A stretch of DNA of 64,000 bases, taken from the NCBI GenBank assembly GCA_964035575.1, contig OZ037917.1:62001-126000 (forward strand), read 5' to 3'. The stretch comes from Rhynchopus sp. YZ270_cl-10 (Eukaryota; Euglenozoa; Diplonemea; Diplonemida; Diplonemidae). Made by a program: the position numbers and the translations under genes. The stretch's first letter is position 1, and every line of letters begins with the position of its first letter. This document shows positions 44,284 to 54,919 of the stretch, piece by piece. Below the pieces are notes generated by a model that worked only from the letters and a program-made list of their open reading frames with translations, was not told where the DNA came from and made no database searches.

Positions 44284-45020
44284 CAGTGATTTTCCTACGT
44301 GGGGGAAAAATATGTTTTCCCCCCAAAAAAAAAAAAAAAAAAAAGCTGCCGGGGGAAAAATATTTTTCCCCCACGGGGCTTATCTTAAGGGACCGGCCAG
44401 GGCCGGTCATATGTGACCGGTATTGGGTGGGTGGGTAGGGTGGGGGATGGGGATGGGCGTAAGTCCCTGCCTCTGAGTGACCAGAAATGTTTTTATGAAC
44501 AAAGTGACCCCGTCACAGCCAGAACGCGACTCAATTGGTCAAATGCCGAAGGAAAAGGAAGCATGCAGCATGGCGAAAGGAAAAAAGTAGCGTACCGTGC
44601 GCCTGCGGCGCAAGCTTGCAACCCACCCTTCCCATGACAGTTTGGCAGTAAAAATGTGCATTTTTAAGCGCAATTTGTTGAAATGTTGCGTACCGTGGCT
44701 TCGCCAGGAACCTTTGGGTGCCACGACCGCCGTTTTTTTTTTTTTGCAAATGTACTGAGGTTACTGCTAATTCGCGCACCATGTGTGCCTGGTGCAAATA
44801 TTAGTGAAGTGCCGAACTCCGCAGTTGGACAACCCAGAAATTTTCACATTCCGCCGGAGGCCCCCAACTTGAGCTGGGTTGGGGACCCGGGCGCGCGAAG
44901 CGCGCCCGGGCTCGGCCTTGGTGTCAGTGCTGTTAAGCACTAGTAAAAAAAAATTTTCAAAACCAAAAAAAAAAATTCCCCCGGCAAAAAAAAAAAAATC
45001 GGGGGAGAGGAAAATCACTG
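44284..45020. mobile_element. hAT-type non-autonomous element (737 bp)
   Basis: Terminal inverted repeats CAGTGATTTTCC and GGAAAATCACTG, flanked by a perfect 8-bp duplication CACCAGGG at 44276-44283 and 45021-45028. Internal fold-backs of GGGGGAAAAATA near the left end and a GGGCGCGC palindrome near 44887-44908 are seen. No transposase. It differs in sequence from the CAGGGCGTTCGC MITEs, so it is a second hAT family. Confidence 0.9.
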
Positions 45021-45121
45021 CACCAGGGTACAAAAAAAAAACACCCTCAGCTCCAAAAAAAAAGAGTGACAGGAGCGGGGTGTCAGGGTAACGGTTTGGT
45101 TTGACACCCAAAATTTAGAGA

Positions 45122-46321
45122 ATAGTTATTGATGCAGGCACACCCCCCCCTGACTGACCCACTGTGCAATGCCAGCCATCCGGATGAAAGCGCAACAAGA
45201 AGGAACAATGTACATCAAGAGAAGAAACCTTGTCTCAATGCATGTGTCTCTCGTACAACACACGTCAAAGAGAATTGGCATAGAATGGAGAATTTTTTTA
45301 GTAAATTTTGTAGCGGAATGTGAGAGGCATCTGTGACCATACGTGACGAACATACTGTGCTGTTCTGATTGAGGCGAAGCTAACAGGGAAGAAAAAAAAA
45401 GGTTGACTTGAAATAAAGGGGTCCAAATAACTTCATCATTATTCGGTAACTTTGACAAGCGATGGTGATAAGGTGAGACTAAGCCTCTCTTTAGTCACCT
45501 TACATAACAACCATCCCACCCCCTCTCTGCTTCTGAACCATACGCTAAAACACACGGGGGAGGAGGTAAACACAACAATGCAGGTTCGATGGGGGTTTTT
45601 TTTGTTTTCGTTTCTAAAAGAGGCTGCGTACTGCAGGTATGAGCAAAATCACTTCGAGATACTGAGTGTGGGGTTGGTGGGTTTGGGGAAAATGAGGTAA
45701 ATAAGAACGCTCAAAACAAATCTAACGGATGATTGGAGAAATACCAAAACAGCAAAAAGCAACAAAAAAGCGAAAATTTTGAAAAAAAAAACAAAAACAA
45801 AAATAAAGCGAATATAATTCAGAATAGAAAGTAGAGAGAACTGCTGTGAAACTGCCAATCACACCCTTCTCTTTTTTTGTGTATGATACGTGGAAAAAAG
45901 AGGTATAGTCTAACAGCATAACAATACGTGAGAAGTGGAAATTCGGAGAACAAATGAGAAAAAAAAAAGAAGAAAACGTAGTTATTAATGCAGGCACCTC
46001 CGACTGACCCACGTACGATGCCAGCCATCCGGATGAAAGCACAACAGAAAAAGTGGAAGTGCAAAAACGCCTCAGATAACGGCATGACGCAGGCACCGAA
46101 ATCTTAACGTACACAACTCTATTGAGATGATCCTCAGCAATCTCGCGCTTAGTACACAAAGGGAAGTTATTGATGCAGGCATATCCACTGACGACAGACG
46201 ACAGCTTTTGGATGAAACGCACCAGAACAAAGTGAAGTTGACAGTGCAAAAAAAAAAACGCCTCTGGGACGCAGGCATTTTTGACACTCCGTGGGGTTAT
46301 CGAACCCCGGAGTGTTGCACT
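45122..46321 (+). repeat. Cluster of S3, S1 and S2 repeats
   Basis: In order: S3 45122-45197, S6 fragment 45402-45418, S1 45467-45503, S3 45978-46047, S2 46052-46099, S1 46124-46158, S3 46163-46228, S2 46231-46321, a weak S3-like piece 46340-46395. From 45978 the units S3-S2-S1 then S3-S2 follow each other with almost no gap, all in one direction, like a tandem composite. Confidence 0.7.
46231..46321 (+). repeat. S2 dispersed repeat, reference copy
   Basis: GTGAAGTTGACAGTGC, an A run, ACGCCTC...GACGCAGGCA, then ACACTCCG and GGGGTTATCGAACCCC and CGGAGTGT. Pairings: AGTGCAA (46243-46249) with TTGCACT (46315-46321); ACTCCG with CGGAGT; GGGGTT with AACCCC. The complement of GGTTATCGAACC resembles a tRNA T-arm/B box but not exactly. 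Other copies: 5121-5176, 21362-21424, 28409-28494, 29446-29489, 31308-31366, 33212-33251, 46052-46099. Confidence 0.7.
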
Positions 46322-47261
46322 TTGGGAGTTGCTTATAGGAAACTGTAAGCAGGTACACAGTCATTTCCCTTGGATGAATGCACCAGAACAAAAATTCACG
46401 AAAGCACAAAATCACGCTAAAAAAAAACGATTGAACTTCAATGAAGTGAGAAAAAAAAAGAGGAAACAGAACTTGAGAATTGAGAACATAAAACACTCAC
46501 AACGCTTCGAAAATTTCCGGTAAAAAAAATAGGATAAAGTGAATGTTCCGCAAACAGCAGCGAGGAGAAAATACCCTGCTAGTGCAGGATGGTTGTCCGC
46601 TGTACTCAATGTTGCCCGAAGGTTAATTCTTTTTTGCTTTTTTTTGTTTTGAAAACCCACCCACCCCTACACCCACCTCCCCCTTGGGGATAGCTGGGAA
46701 CCTTCCCTAGCGAACAATAGACGGAACAATCGAGAAGAAAAAAAGAGGCCTTTCTGACATAGTGGCACTTGAGAAAGGATTTGTTCACCCCCCACTCCGT
46801 ATAGCTGGACCTGATCTGAACCCCAAAGGGGCTGTGGTGTGTGAGGGGAGGGGGGTCGTTGTTGCACACCATAGAAAGGAATTGCTTGATGATCACGAGA
46901 GGCTCGAGGGAGCGCTCTGTGACAATGTTTTTTTTTCCGTGGTCTGCAGAGGTCAGAGGGGGGGAGGTGATTCTCAGGGGGGAGGGAAGGGGGGTCTATA
47001 TGCATGTGCAAAATTTTATTTTTTGATAAAGTATTGAAAATAATGTACACTTTTGCAACCAAAAACCCTACACTACTTCCATACTTTTCTTTTTTCCTTT
47101 GTCATCATGCATATTTTGTTTTCGTGGCGATTCGCATAAAAAAAAACGCATAACCTCTTTTAGGAAGCCTTGCGCATGGGGAAGAAAAAAATGGAACAAT
47201 TTTGTGCGTAAAGTGTGTAATATTCTGAATATTTTGATTACAATACGCTCCCCACTGACTG

Positions 47262-47341
47262 CCTTGGCCAAAGAGGAAACCCCTGAGGTGTATCATTCCT
47301 TCGCGCAGCAAGGTGGTTGTGTTACCTCTGTGAGGCCAAGG
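47262..47341. ncRNA. Candidate structured RNA or fold-back
   Basis: CCTTGGCC (47262-47269) pairs perfectly with GGCCAAGG (47334-47341); inside, AGAGG pairs with CCTCT, and two small hairpins (ACC-CCTGA-GGT and CCTT-CGCGCAGC-AAGG) fill the centre. The unit sits between 16-bp direct repeats TTTGTGCGTAAAGTGT at 47201-47216 and 47348-47363, part of a wider imperfect duplication. No known RNA family matched by eye. Strand unknown. Confidence 0.3.
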
Positions 47342-48012
47342 GTTTTGTTTGTGCGTAAAGTGTTGTAATAAAGATTCTGTGAATGATATTTTTATTACTG
47401 CAATACATACATATGACATATGACTCTAGTGAACACAGGCACACAGGACCCTGCAGGGAGGGGTTGTGGAACTGCATACGGGGGGGGCTGGGATATGGTG
47501 AAAATTATTTTGAAAAAAAAAAAAAAAAAAGATGTTTTCGGTAGACGTACGGTATACACACATCTTGGAAAAAAATGATTTTCAAAAAAAAGGGTGCTGT
47601 TTGATGAACGCCTTTTTGGGACGGGCAAGTGCAAAAAAGAAAAATGGTGCAAAACGCCCAGAGACGCAGAGCACATAAAAAAAAATCAAAACAAAACAAA
47701 ACAAATTCTGAACCGAAGATGGGCAACGCCTCATCTCAAATGATACCGGAAAATGAAGCGCATAAGCTCATTCGAAGAAAAAAAAATTGAAAAAACGCAC
47801 AATATTCAACACAAAAAAAAAACGAAGTATCCCACATAGATGTGTGTCGATGTACACACGATTTTGTCCAAATAAAAAGGGGGGGTTGTTGGTGAGAGGT
47901 CTATAGGAAGGCACAAATAACAAAACTGAAATACATTCCTGATACTTCCAGATTGGTTGCGACAAAACACACTGTCCACATTTCTTTTTTTTTTTTGAAA
48001 CAGTTTATTCAC

Positions 48013-49442
48013 TCAATCAAACATGCACACCGACACTGCGTCACGCGCTTGCTTCAATTTCCTGAAATTGAAAGGGGGGGTTTTTTTTAACAAAAAAAAA
48101 AAAATCACATACGCGCAGGGCTTCCACGCACCGCTGGGGTCTCCTTGCAGGAGAGGGTCGAGGTAAGCGCGCTCGGTGTTGGTGTGGCCGCTGGGGCTGT
48201 TGAGGCCGGAGACAAGGCTGTCGTGCACCCAGGACTCGAAGCTGCTGGCGGGGCTGACGGAGGCGCTGGCTTCTGCTGCGACCTGGTCGTAGAGTGCGTG
48301 GTCCTTTGGGTAGAATCGTTCTACGTGGCGGAGCTGGTTGTTGCTGTAGCCGCCTACTGCCACCACTGTGTCCTCGAAGGTGGCGCACCCGAGGTTCACA
48401 CGTTTGCTCAGCAGGTCCGGTGCTGCGGTCCACGTGTCGCAGCGTGGGTCGTAGCACTCCACAGAGCGGAAGGTATGGTGCTCATTTGACCCGCCCAGTA
48501 CATAGATGAGTCCGTCCAGGACACATGCTGAAGAGCAGACACGGCGTTCCTTCATGGGTGAGAGGGTGAAGAATTGGTCGCGTTCGGGGCTGTACTTCAG
48601 CACGTCCTGAGGGGGGGAAGATGAAAAAAAAGACGATGTATTTGAGATGGCAAAGCCTAGGGGGATGTACATACCGCAACAATCTTCATCTCCTTGCAGC
48701 CCCCGAGAAGGTACACCTCGTTGTTGTGCAGTGCGGACGCCATCTGCGAGCGGCGTGCGTCAAGCACCTTCGTATAGGTCCACTGCTGCGTTGTGATGTC
48801 AAACACTTCGTTGTGCCGATGCTCCTGCGTACCGTCGAAGCCACCAAACGCATACAACTTCCTCCCCACTGCGTGAAACGCTAGCGACGACCTCGCCAGC
48901 TTCATCGGCGGCAGCAACGTCACCTGCTCTGTCAAGGGGTCGAAACACTCAAACGAGCACAGCCTCTGATCGCCATCTCTTCCCCCTGCGACGTACACCT
49001 TCCTGTTCACCACTGCTGTCCCTACATGAGACCGCCTGGACGTCATATCCGGCAAGACACCCCAATCACGCTCTGGACCAGGAATAACCAGGGCAGCTGG
49101 GGAAGAGGGGGAGAGCCGCCACGACTCAATGCTCGCCAGCTCGCACTGTCCGTCCCACCCGCCTACTGCAAACACGCCGTAGAGGCGGAGCACCTTCTGC
49201 ACCTTCCTTCCCTGCACACACCGCAGAAAGGTGTCACACACTGCAGCGCTCTTCACAAGCTCCCCTGCAGGCAGATACAGCAGGATCTCCTCCAACACAA
49301 AGTGAGGCAGTGTGTGCACTCTCACCGAAGCTCTGGTGCAGAGGTTGGGTGAGTGCATTGAAGACGAGGTGGTGGTGGAGGTGGAGGAGGAGGAGGACGG
49401 CAAGAAAGAGCAAGCCCCGTTTGTCAGGTCAGCCCAGCCCAT
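48013..49442 (-). CDS. F-box and kelch-repeat protein
   Basis: Three exons (48675-49442, 48113-48606, 48013-48061), 436 residues. Residues about 44-82 (VHTLPHFVLEEILLYLPAGE onward) look like an F-box, which docks on Skp1 in SCF ubiquitin ligases. Six kelch blades follow with their GG pairs: VFAVGGWDG, KVYVAGGRDG, KLYAFGGFDG, EVYLLGGCKE, LIYVLGGSNE and VVAVGGYSN. The likely role is substrate recognition for ubiquitination, inferred from domains only. The start MGWADLTNG follows a T-rich leader; an earlier in-frame start at 49625 would add a low-complexity stretch. Last exon is 49 bp, ending VCMFD. Introns are 68 and 51 bp with GTATGT donors. Confidence 0.88.
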
Positions 49443-49953
49443 AATAAAAGCGGGAAGAGAAAAAAAAGCGGGTTGGAATCCTCTTTTTGTGTACTGAGGG
49501 GTTGTGGATGTGTATGTGTGCCTGAAAAAAAAAGAGGGGTTCTTTGAAGTTATGTGAAGTGAGGTGCGAAGTATGGGGAAAAGTAAATACACCCATACAC
49601 GAGTGAGATGAAATAAAAGAACCAAAATGGGATTTTTTTTTGCATTTCTTTTTGATCATTTGACCTCGTGACCGAGCGATTTGTTGTTGTTTTGTTTGTT
49701 TTTTTTTTTTTTTTTTTGAAAAAATTGACAGTGTGCGGGTGTGCACTCCACACCAACCTTGAGAGGGGGTTTGTGTGCCACCCATGTTTCTCCCTGTTCG
49801 GAACGTAAGATTTTTGTTCTGACAAAATTGTTGCATATTTTTTGAAAAAGAAAAATGGAATCCTGCCCTCCCGCTCCCCCCCAGATTTCGTACGGCAAAA
49901 CGAAAAAAAAATACCTGCTGATTGAAAAAATGACATTTTTTTTTTAAATTTAC
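49443..49953. other. Spacer between kelch gene and NAT10 gene
   Basis: A/T-rich with T runs near 49700. It joins the leader of the kelch gene to the 3' flank of NAT10. No repeat family or gene recognised. Confidence 0.45.
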
Positions 49954-52900
49954 TCACTTCTTTCCACCCTTCTTCCTCTTCTTGGTTGGCTGCGATGCAC
50001 CGGCGGCTTGGTCGGCTTCGAGTTCTGCCTTTGCTTTTGCTTCTGCTTTTGCTTTGTCTTCTGCGAGCCTCTTTTTGCCTTTTGGGAAGGATGCGATTGC
50101 TTTGATCTTGTCGTCGGCGGTGGTGGTTGTCTTGGGAAGGGCACCCTCAGACTCATCCACCTCTTCGGCAGCGTCCTGCGACCTGAGTGCGTCGAAGTGT
50201 TGTGCGATGCGCGACACCGCCTTGTCAAGCGAGGAGTGCAGCTGGTGCGCCTTCTGGCTCATGAACTCAGGCTGCTTCATGATATCGTCCACAGTGATGC
50301 CCTGCAGACCAATACCGAGAAGCACTGCTGCCTGCACAACGGGGAGGGTGACACCCTGCTTGCCATCGGGACGTCTGTGCATACGACCACTGAAGTACAT
50401 CGAAGCAAGAACCGGGATCAAATCAAGAATAACCGAGCGGTCCACAAGCTGGCGTGTGAACGCAGATATACGCTGCAGATCCCATGGGGTCAGTTCGTGC
50501 ATCAGTTCGGCCTCCGTGAGCTGCGATACGCCACGCACCTTGCACACAGAGCCTGCCTCGGCCACGACCTCGGTCTTGATGCGGTTCGGGTCCTGCGCAA
50601 CACTCAGCGCAGTGACAACGCTGACACCACGGAAGGCGAGAGGGAGGAGACGGATGAAGCGCTTTGTGAAGTCGCCGCAGTATTTGTCGACCCACGTCTG
50701 CGCATGGCGGTCTCCGAAGTTGAGGGTGCGGAGCATGGTCACGGAGTGCTCACCGGTGAGGTCGTTCTTGCCCTGTGGGTGAGAAAGATTGAAAGATGCT
50801 GGGGGTGGGGAAAGATAACATACCTGGCGGAGGTACACCGGCTGGAAGCCGCACTGCTTGAACCAGAAGGTGAAGAGCTCCACGGAGAGCCCGTAGGAGA
50901 CACCGAGGTAGTGGCAGCGCTCTGGGGGGCGGTCCGAGAGTCTGTGCAGCAGGTGCGGGAGGTCCGTGCGTGGGCGGAGTGTGAAGTTCGCTGTGTCTGT
51001 GAGGTCCTCGTCGTCGCCGCGTGCAGCCTCTTCTGGGTCTGCCTCGCCCTCCTCCCTGAGGGGGCACATCTCGCCGTTGTAGTATTTGATCAGCAGCTGC
51101 ATCGCGCGCGTGCCGTACTTCTGACGTGCCAGGTCCGGCGCCACAGCAATCCGCACCACACGCATTCCACTCAGCTCTGCGAACGAGCTCTCCTGGAAGT
51201 GCTGGCTCAGGGTGTACGGGATCAGGTCGCCGTTCGGGCGCGACCCCTTGCCAAGGTCCTTCTCAAGCTTGTCGCTTGCGATGCACCCTTCGGCACAGAC
51301 TTGGATAACCGCGTATGGGTGTGGCACTCCACCTGTGGTGTTTGACATTCGATGTGTAGTGGTGGTGGTGGTGCATACCTTCTGCTGCGCTCCCATCGAG
51401 GAGGACAAAGAGGTGGTGCGACGGCGCGTCGGACAGCAGCTGCAGGTCGTCTGGCTGGTTCTTGTAGTGCGACGACACGTAGAGGTTCACCATGCGCTGC
51501 AAGAAGGCCTCCGCCTGTTCAAATGCAGGGTTTGATTTACAACAAAATAGCCACATACCGCCGAATGGTAGGAGAACAGCGTGTCACGCTTGACGTAGAA
51601 GAGCTCCAGCTTGTCGGGGTGCACCGGGGGTGGTGTGGTGCTTGCGTCTGCGTCGAGGCAGAGCACCTTATGCAGCCAGCCCTCCACGGGGTCGTTGCTG
51701 GCGTAACGGATCGGCTGCGACAGCGTCACCTCCTTCAGCGAGCGGCCCGAGCCGCCCTGTGCGGTTTTCGCCTGCTTCTTCAGGTCTGCGAAGAGCTTGA
51801 GGCTGAGCGAGCGTCCGGTCCCTTCGTATCCTGTGACCGTGGAGGAGAGGAAGATCAGGTAGTTCCCGATCATCGACTTCACAAGCGGCAGCGGGATCGC
51901 TGCAGCCTCGTCGACAATCAGCAACTCTGCCTGCGCGAACTTTGCAGAGTCTGTAGGCAGGATGTACTGCACGGTCTGTCTGTGCTCCTTGAACACGTTG
52001 ATGCGGATCACTGCTGTGCCCAGCTCCGTCGCCTCCGCCTGGACAAGCTCGAAGTGCTCGCGCTCGACGTATCCCATCTCCACAAGACCCTTCGCAACAA
52101 ACTCAAACAGCGTCTGCACGTTTTCGGGTGACGGTGCAGTAACAAAGATGTTCGAGTAACCCTGCGTGATGGCGCCAGCTGCGGCAAGCCCAAGGGCAGC
52201 AGATCTGAGGGGGTGTGATAACATAGGGGTGGGGGAGGTGTGACATACTTACCGCGCCCTCTGCCTGCAGTGACCGTGGCTGTGGTGGAAAGGCTCTTCT
52301 CTGCGATTGCCTCCATCAGCGAGAGCACGCCTGCGGCCTGGTTGAGTGTGACGCAGATCTGCACAATGGGGCCCACGATGGGGTTGTCCTTGAGCTCCTG
52401 CTGCAGGAGCTTGAGCTTCTTCTCCTCCTCTGTGAAGATGTCCTTTGCGACGGGCTTCAGAGTCTCGCGTGCACGCGATGTGAAGGGAAGCACCTCAAGC
52501 TTGTCGTTCACACACAGGAACGATGCACAGTCTGCCAGCGAGAGGAGGAAGCGCTCGTTGAAGCGTGGCACCACCTCGGAGTGCTGGCTTGTCCGGTAGC
52601 GCTGGTGGATGTCCATCGTCAGTGAGTACAGCTGCTTCAGCGACTTGAGTGTGCGGATGAGCAGCACAATGCACCCACCCCCCTCCACAGTCTCCATAGT
52701 CCGCGCAAGCAGGTTCGGCGTCAACGCCTCGAAGTCCTGCAGCACGCACATCCCAAACGTCTGCCCCAACACCTTGTGTGTGTCCTTGTAGTAGCAGAAG
52801 CGGATCGCCGTCTGCGCAAGGAACACCTCAAACTCGGAGTTCGTCTCCACAGTCGAGATGCCACGCTCCACCTCCTTCTTGAACTGCGACGCACGCTTGT

Positions 52901-53123
52901 ACTTGCTTGCACTGCCAAAGGAGAGCTCCTTCTTGTAACACCACAGCACGTTCACCTTGGCCTTGTGGTTTGCCTTGCTCACCATCTGGTGGATGTTGAC
53001 AATCTTGTCACGTCCTTTGTCCCCGACAAGCAAAAAGAAGCTTCTGTGCTTGTTCTGCGCAGAGTTCTCGAGTGTGACCTTGACACGGTCATCCACACGC
53101 CGCGACGTGTTTTGTGTCGCCAT
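49954..53123 (-). CDS. NAT10: RNA cytidine acetyltransferase NAT10/Kre33
   Basis: Five exons (52249-53123, 51559-52204, 51379-51514, 50824-51332, 49954-50772) give 994 residues; human NAT10 has 1025. It makes N4-acetylcytidine in 18S rRNA and some tRNAs using ATP and acetyl-CoA, in the nucleolus, and is needed for small-subunit assembly. Order of domains: TmcA N-terminal region, helicase/ATPase with Walker A GRGRGKS (about residues 287-293, split by intron 1) followed by GYSNIFVTAPSPENVQTLFE and REHRQTVQYILP-like EHRQTVQYILPTDSAKF, GNAT domain (MRVVRIAVAPDLARQKYGTR), DYLGVSYGL-like HYLGVSYGLSVELFTFW, and a Lys-rich tail (KKRKKGGKK). Introns are 44-51 bp, three of four with GTATGT donors. Start MATQNTSRRVDDRVKV matches the family N-terminus. 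Confidence 0.97.
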
Positions 53124-53660
53124 TTTTAGCTTTTTCTGCCCCCTTCGCTTGTGTATGAAGGCTGCACTTTCTGGTGGAGGAAAGATTCGTGGGTATGTGG
53201 GTAAACAGAGAAGTTGGGGTGGCGACAGGGGGGGGTGCGGAAAAAAATATTCACAAAAAATATTTTCAAATTCTGTCGATCACAAAAAATCACAAAAAAT
53301 CACAAAAAATCACGAAAAATCACAAAAAATCACGAAAGTGAACCGTTTTGGGCCGCTGTAATTGTGCTGTAATTGTGGTGTAATTGTGCTCAGTAATGCT
53401 CAGTTGTGCTCAGTTGTACGTAAGTGTGTGTAAGTTTCGCTTAAAATTGAACTTTTTCGGCGTGGCTGCATAACCGATTCCCTACCGTGTTTCTACCAGT
53501 CGTCATGACGTTTTGGGGCATTCATGTGTTGGAAAAATATTTTTTTTGTTTTCGTTGGTGAAGCTTTTAAACACCGGCATTTGCATTTCCGGAATCCGTC
53601 CGGCCAGTGGTGGGGTCAATTTGCCGAAATGGGCAAGTTCTCGTTTTTGGTCAAGTTCCG

Positions 53661-54204
53661 CAGTACACAGTATACACAGTATACACAGTATACACAGTAT
53701 ACACAGTATACACAGTATACACAGTATACACAGTATACACAGTATACACAGTATACACAGTATACACAGTATACACAGTATACACAGTATACACAGTATA
53801 CACAGTATACACAGTATACACAGTATACACAGTATACACAGTATACACAGTATACACAGTATACACAGTATACACAGTATACACAGTATACACAGTATAC
53901 ACAGTATACACAGTATACACAGTATACACAGTATACACAGTATACACAGTATACACAGTATACACAGTATACACGGTCTTCACGGTCTTCACGGTAGTAC
54001 AGTACAGTACAGTACAGTACAGTACAGTACAGTACAGTACAGTACAGTACAGTACAGTACAGTACAGTACAGTACAGTACAGTACAGTACAGTACAGTAC
54101 AGTACAGTACAGTACAGTACAGTACAGTACAGTACAGTACAGTACAGTACAGTACAGTACAGTACAGTACAGTACAGTACAGTACAGTACAGTACAGTAC
54201 AGTA
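53661..54204. repeat. (ACACAGTAT)n and (ACAGT)n microsatellites
   Basis: About 34 nonamers (53661-53972), a short ACGGTCTTC transition, then about 40 pentamers up to the start of element B. A remnant of the pentamer tract continues at 57579-57598, right of B. Long frames on both strands here are artefacts of units that lack stop codons. Confidence 0.95.
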
Positions 54205-54919
54205 CACGGCGGGGCTGTGTCACACCTGTGACACAGCTGAGGGTGTGTAACTTTCAATGATATGCGACATTTTGTGACAGTGTCACCGTGACACTGTCAC
54301 AAGCTGTGTGACACTGTCACAAATCGTGTGACACTGTCACGGTGACACTGTCACAAGTCGTGTGACACTGTCTCCGTGACAGTGTCACAGTGGTGTGACA
54401 CAGTCACAGTGGCTATTGCCTCCCAGGGAAAGGGACTCTCAAAAATTTTTTTTTTGCCCAAAACAGGGCTAATTTCGACGATTTGAGGCCATTAAAAGCA
54501 AAAACTGGCACTTTTGAGCATCTGTGGGGGTCTAAAACGCGGTTTGCGCACCCGATTTTTCGTGGTTTTTGCCGTAGACAATTTTTTTCTTTAAAAAGTC
54601 AATCTGAGGTTTTCTTTGGATTTTTTGGGCCATTTTATGACCTACCACGCCCGATCTCGGGCGGGGAAAAAAAAATTTTTTTTTAGTCAAAAATCGCCCT
54701 TATCTAACCACTGTTTAGGTAGGTTCTGGGGGCTGGTGCTGATATACATGCATGTCCATTCCACAGGTTGCGGGGGTCCCAGATGTTGCCCGGGTAAAGG
54801 GTCATATGATGTATATAATTGCACAGTTTATACAGTGCAAACTGTTGTTTCATTAGATGCGATGCAATGACAGAGTATTGTTGCTTTATTTCCTTTCAGT
54901 CCTCAGTTGTTCAGGTCAC

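Larger units (their letters stand above)
43572..48012. other. Intergenic spacer rich in repeats
   Basis: Holds an S1 copy (44091-44134), a hAT-type element (44284-45020), a run of S1/S2/S3 repeats (45122-46321) and a structured candidate (47262-47341). The rest is A/T-rich or C/G-tract sequence. Open frames are low complexity and none matches a family I know. Confidence 0.5.

Noticed and set aside
46290-46310. S2 as a true tRNA gene (GGTTATCGAACC)
   Set aside because: The complement has one base too many for a T loop and no acceptor or anticodon stems can be drawn.
50008-51345. Plus-strand frame of about 445 codons opposite NAT10
   Set aside because: It crosses the NAT10 exons and introns in antisense; codon bias of the sense strand explains it.
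53524-54260. Long open frames on both strands over the ACACAGTAT and ACAGT tracts
   Set aside because: The units contain no stop codon in some frames, so long frames arise by chance; the products are monotonous repeats.
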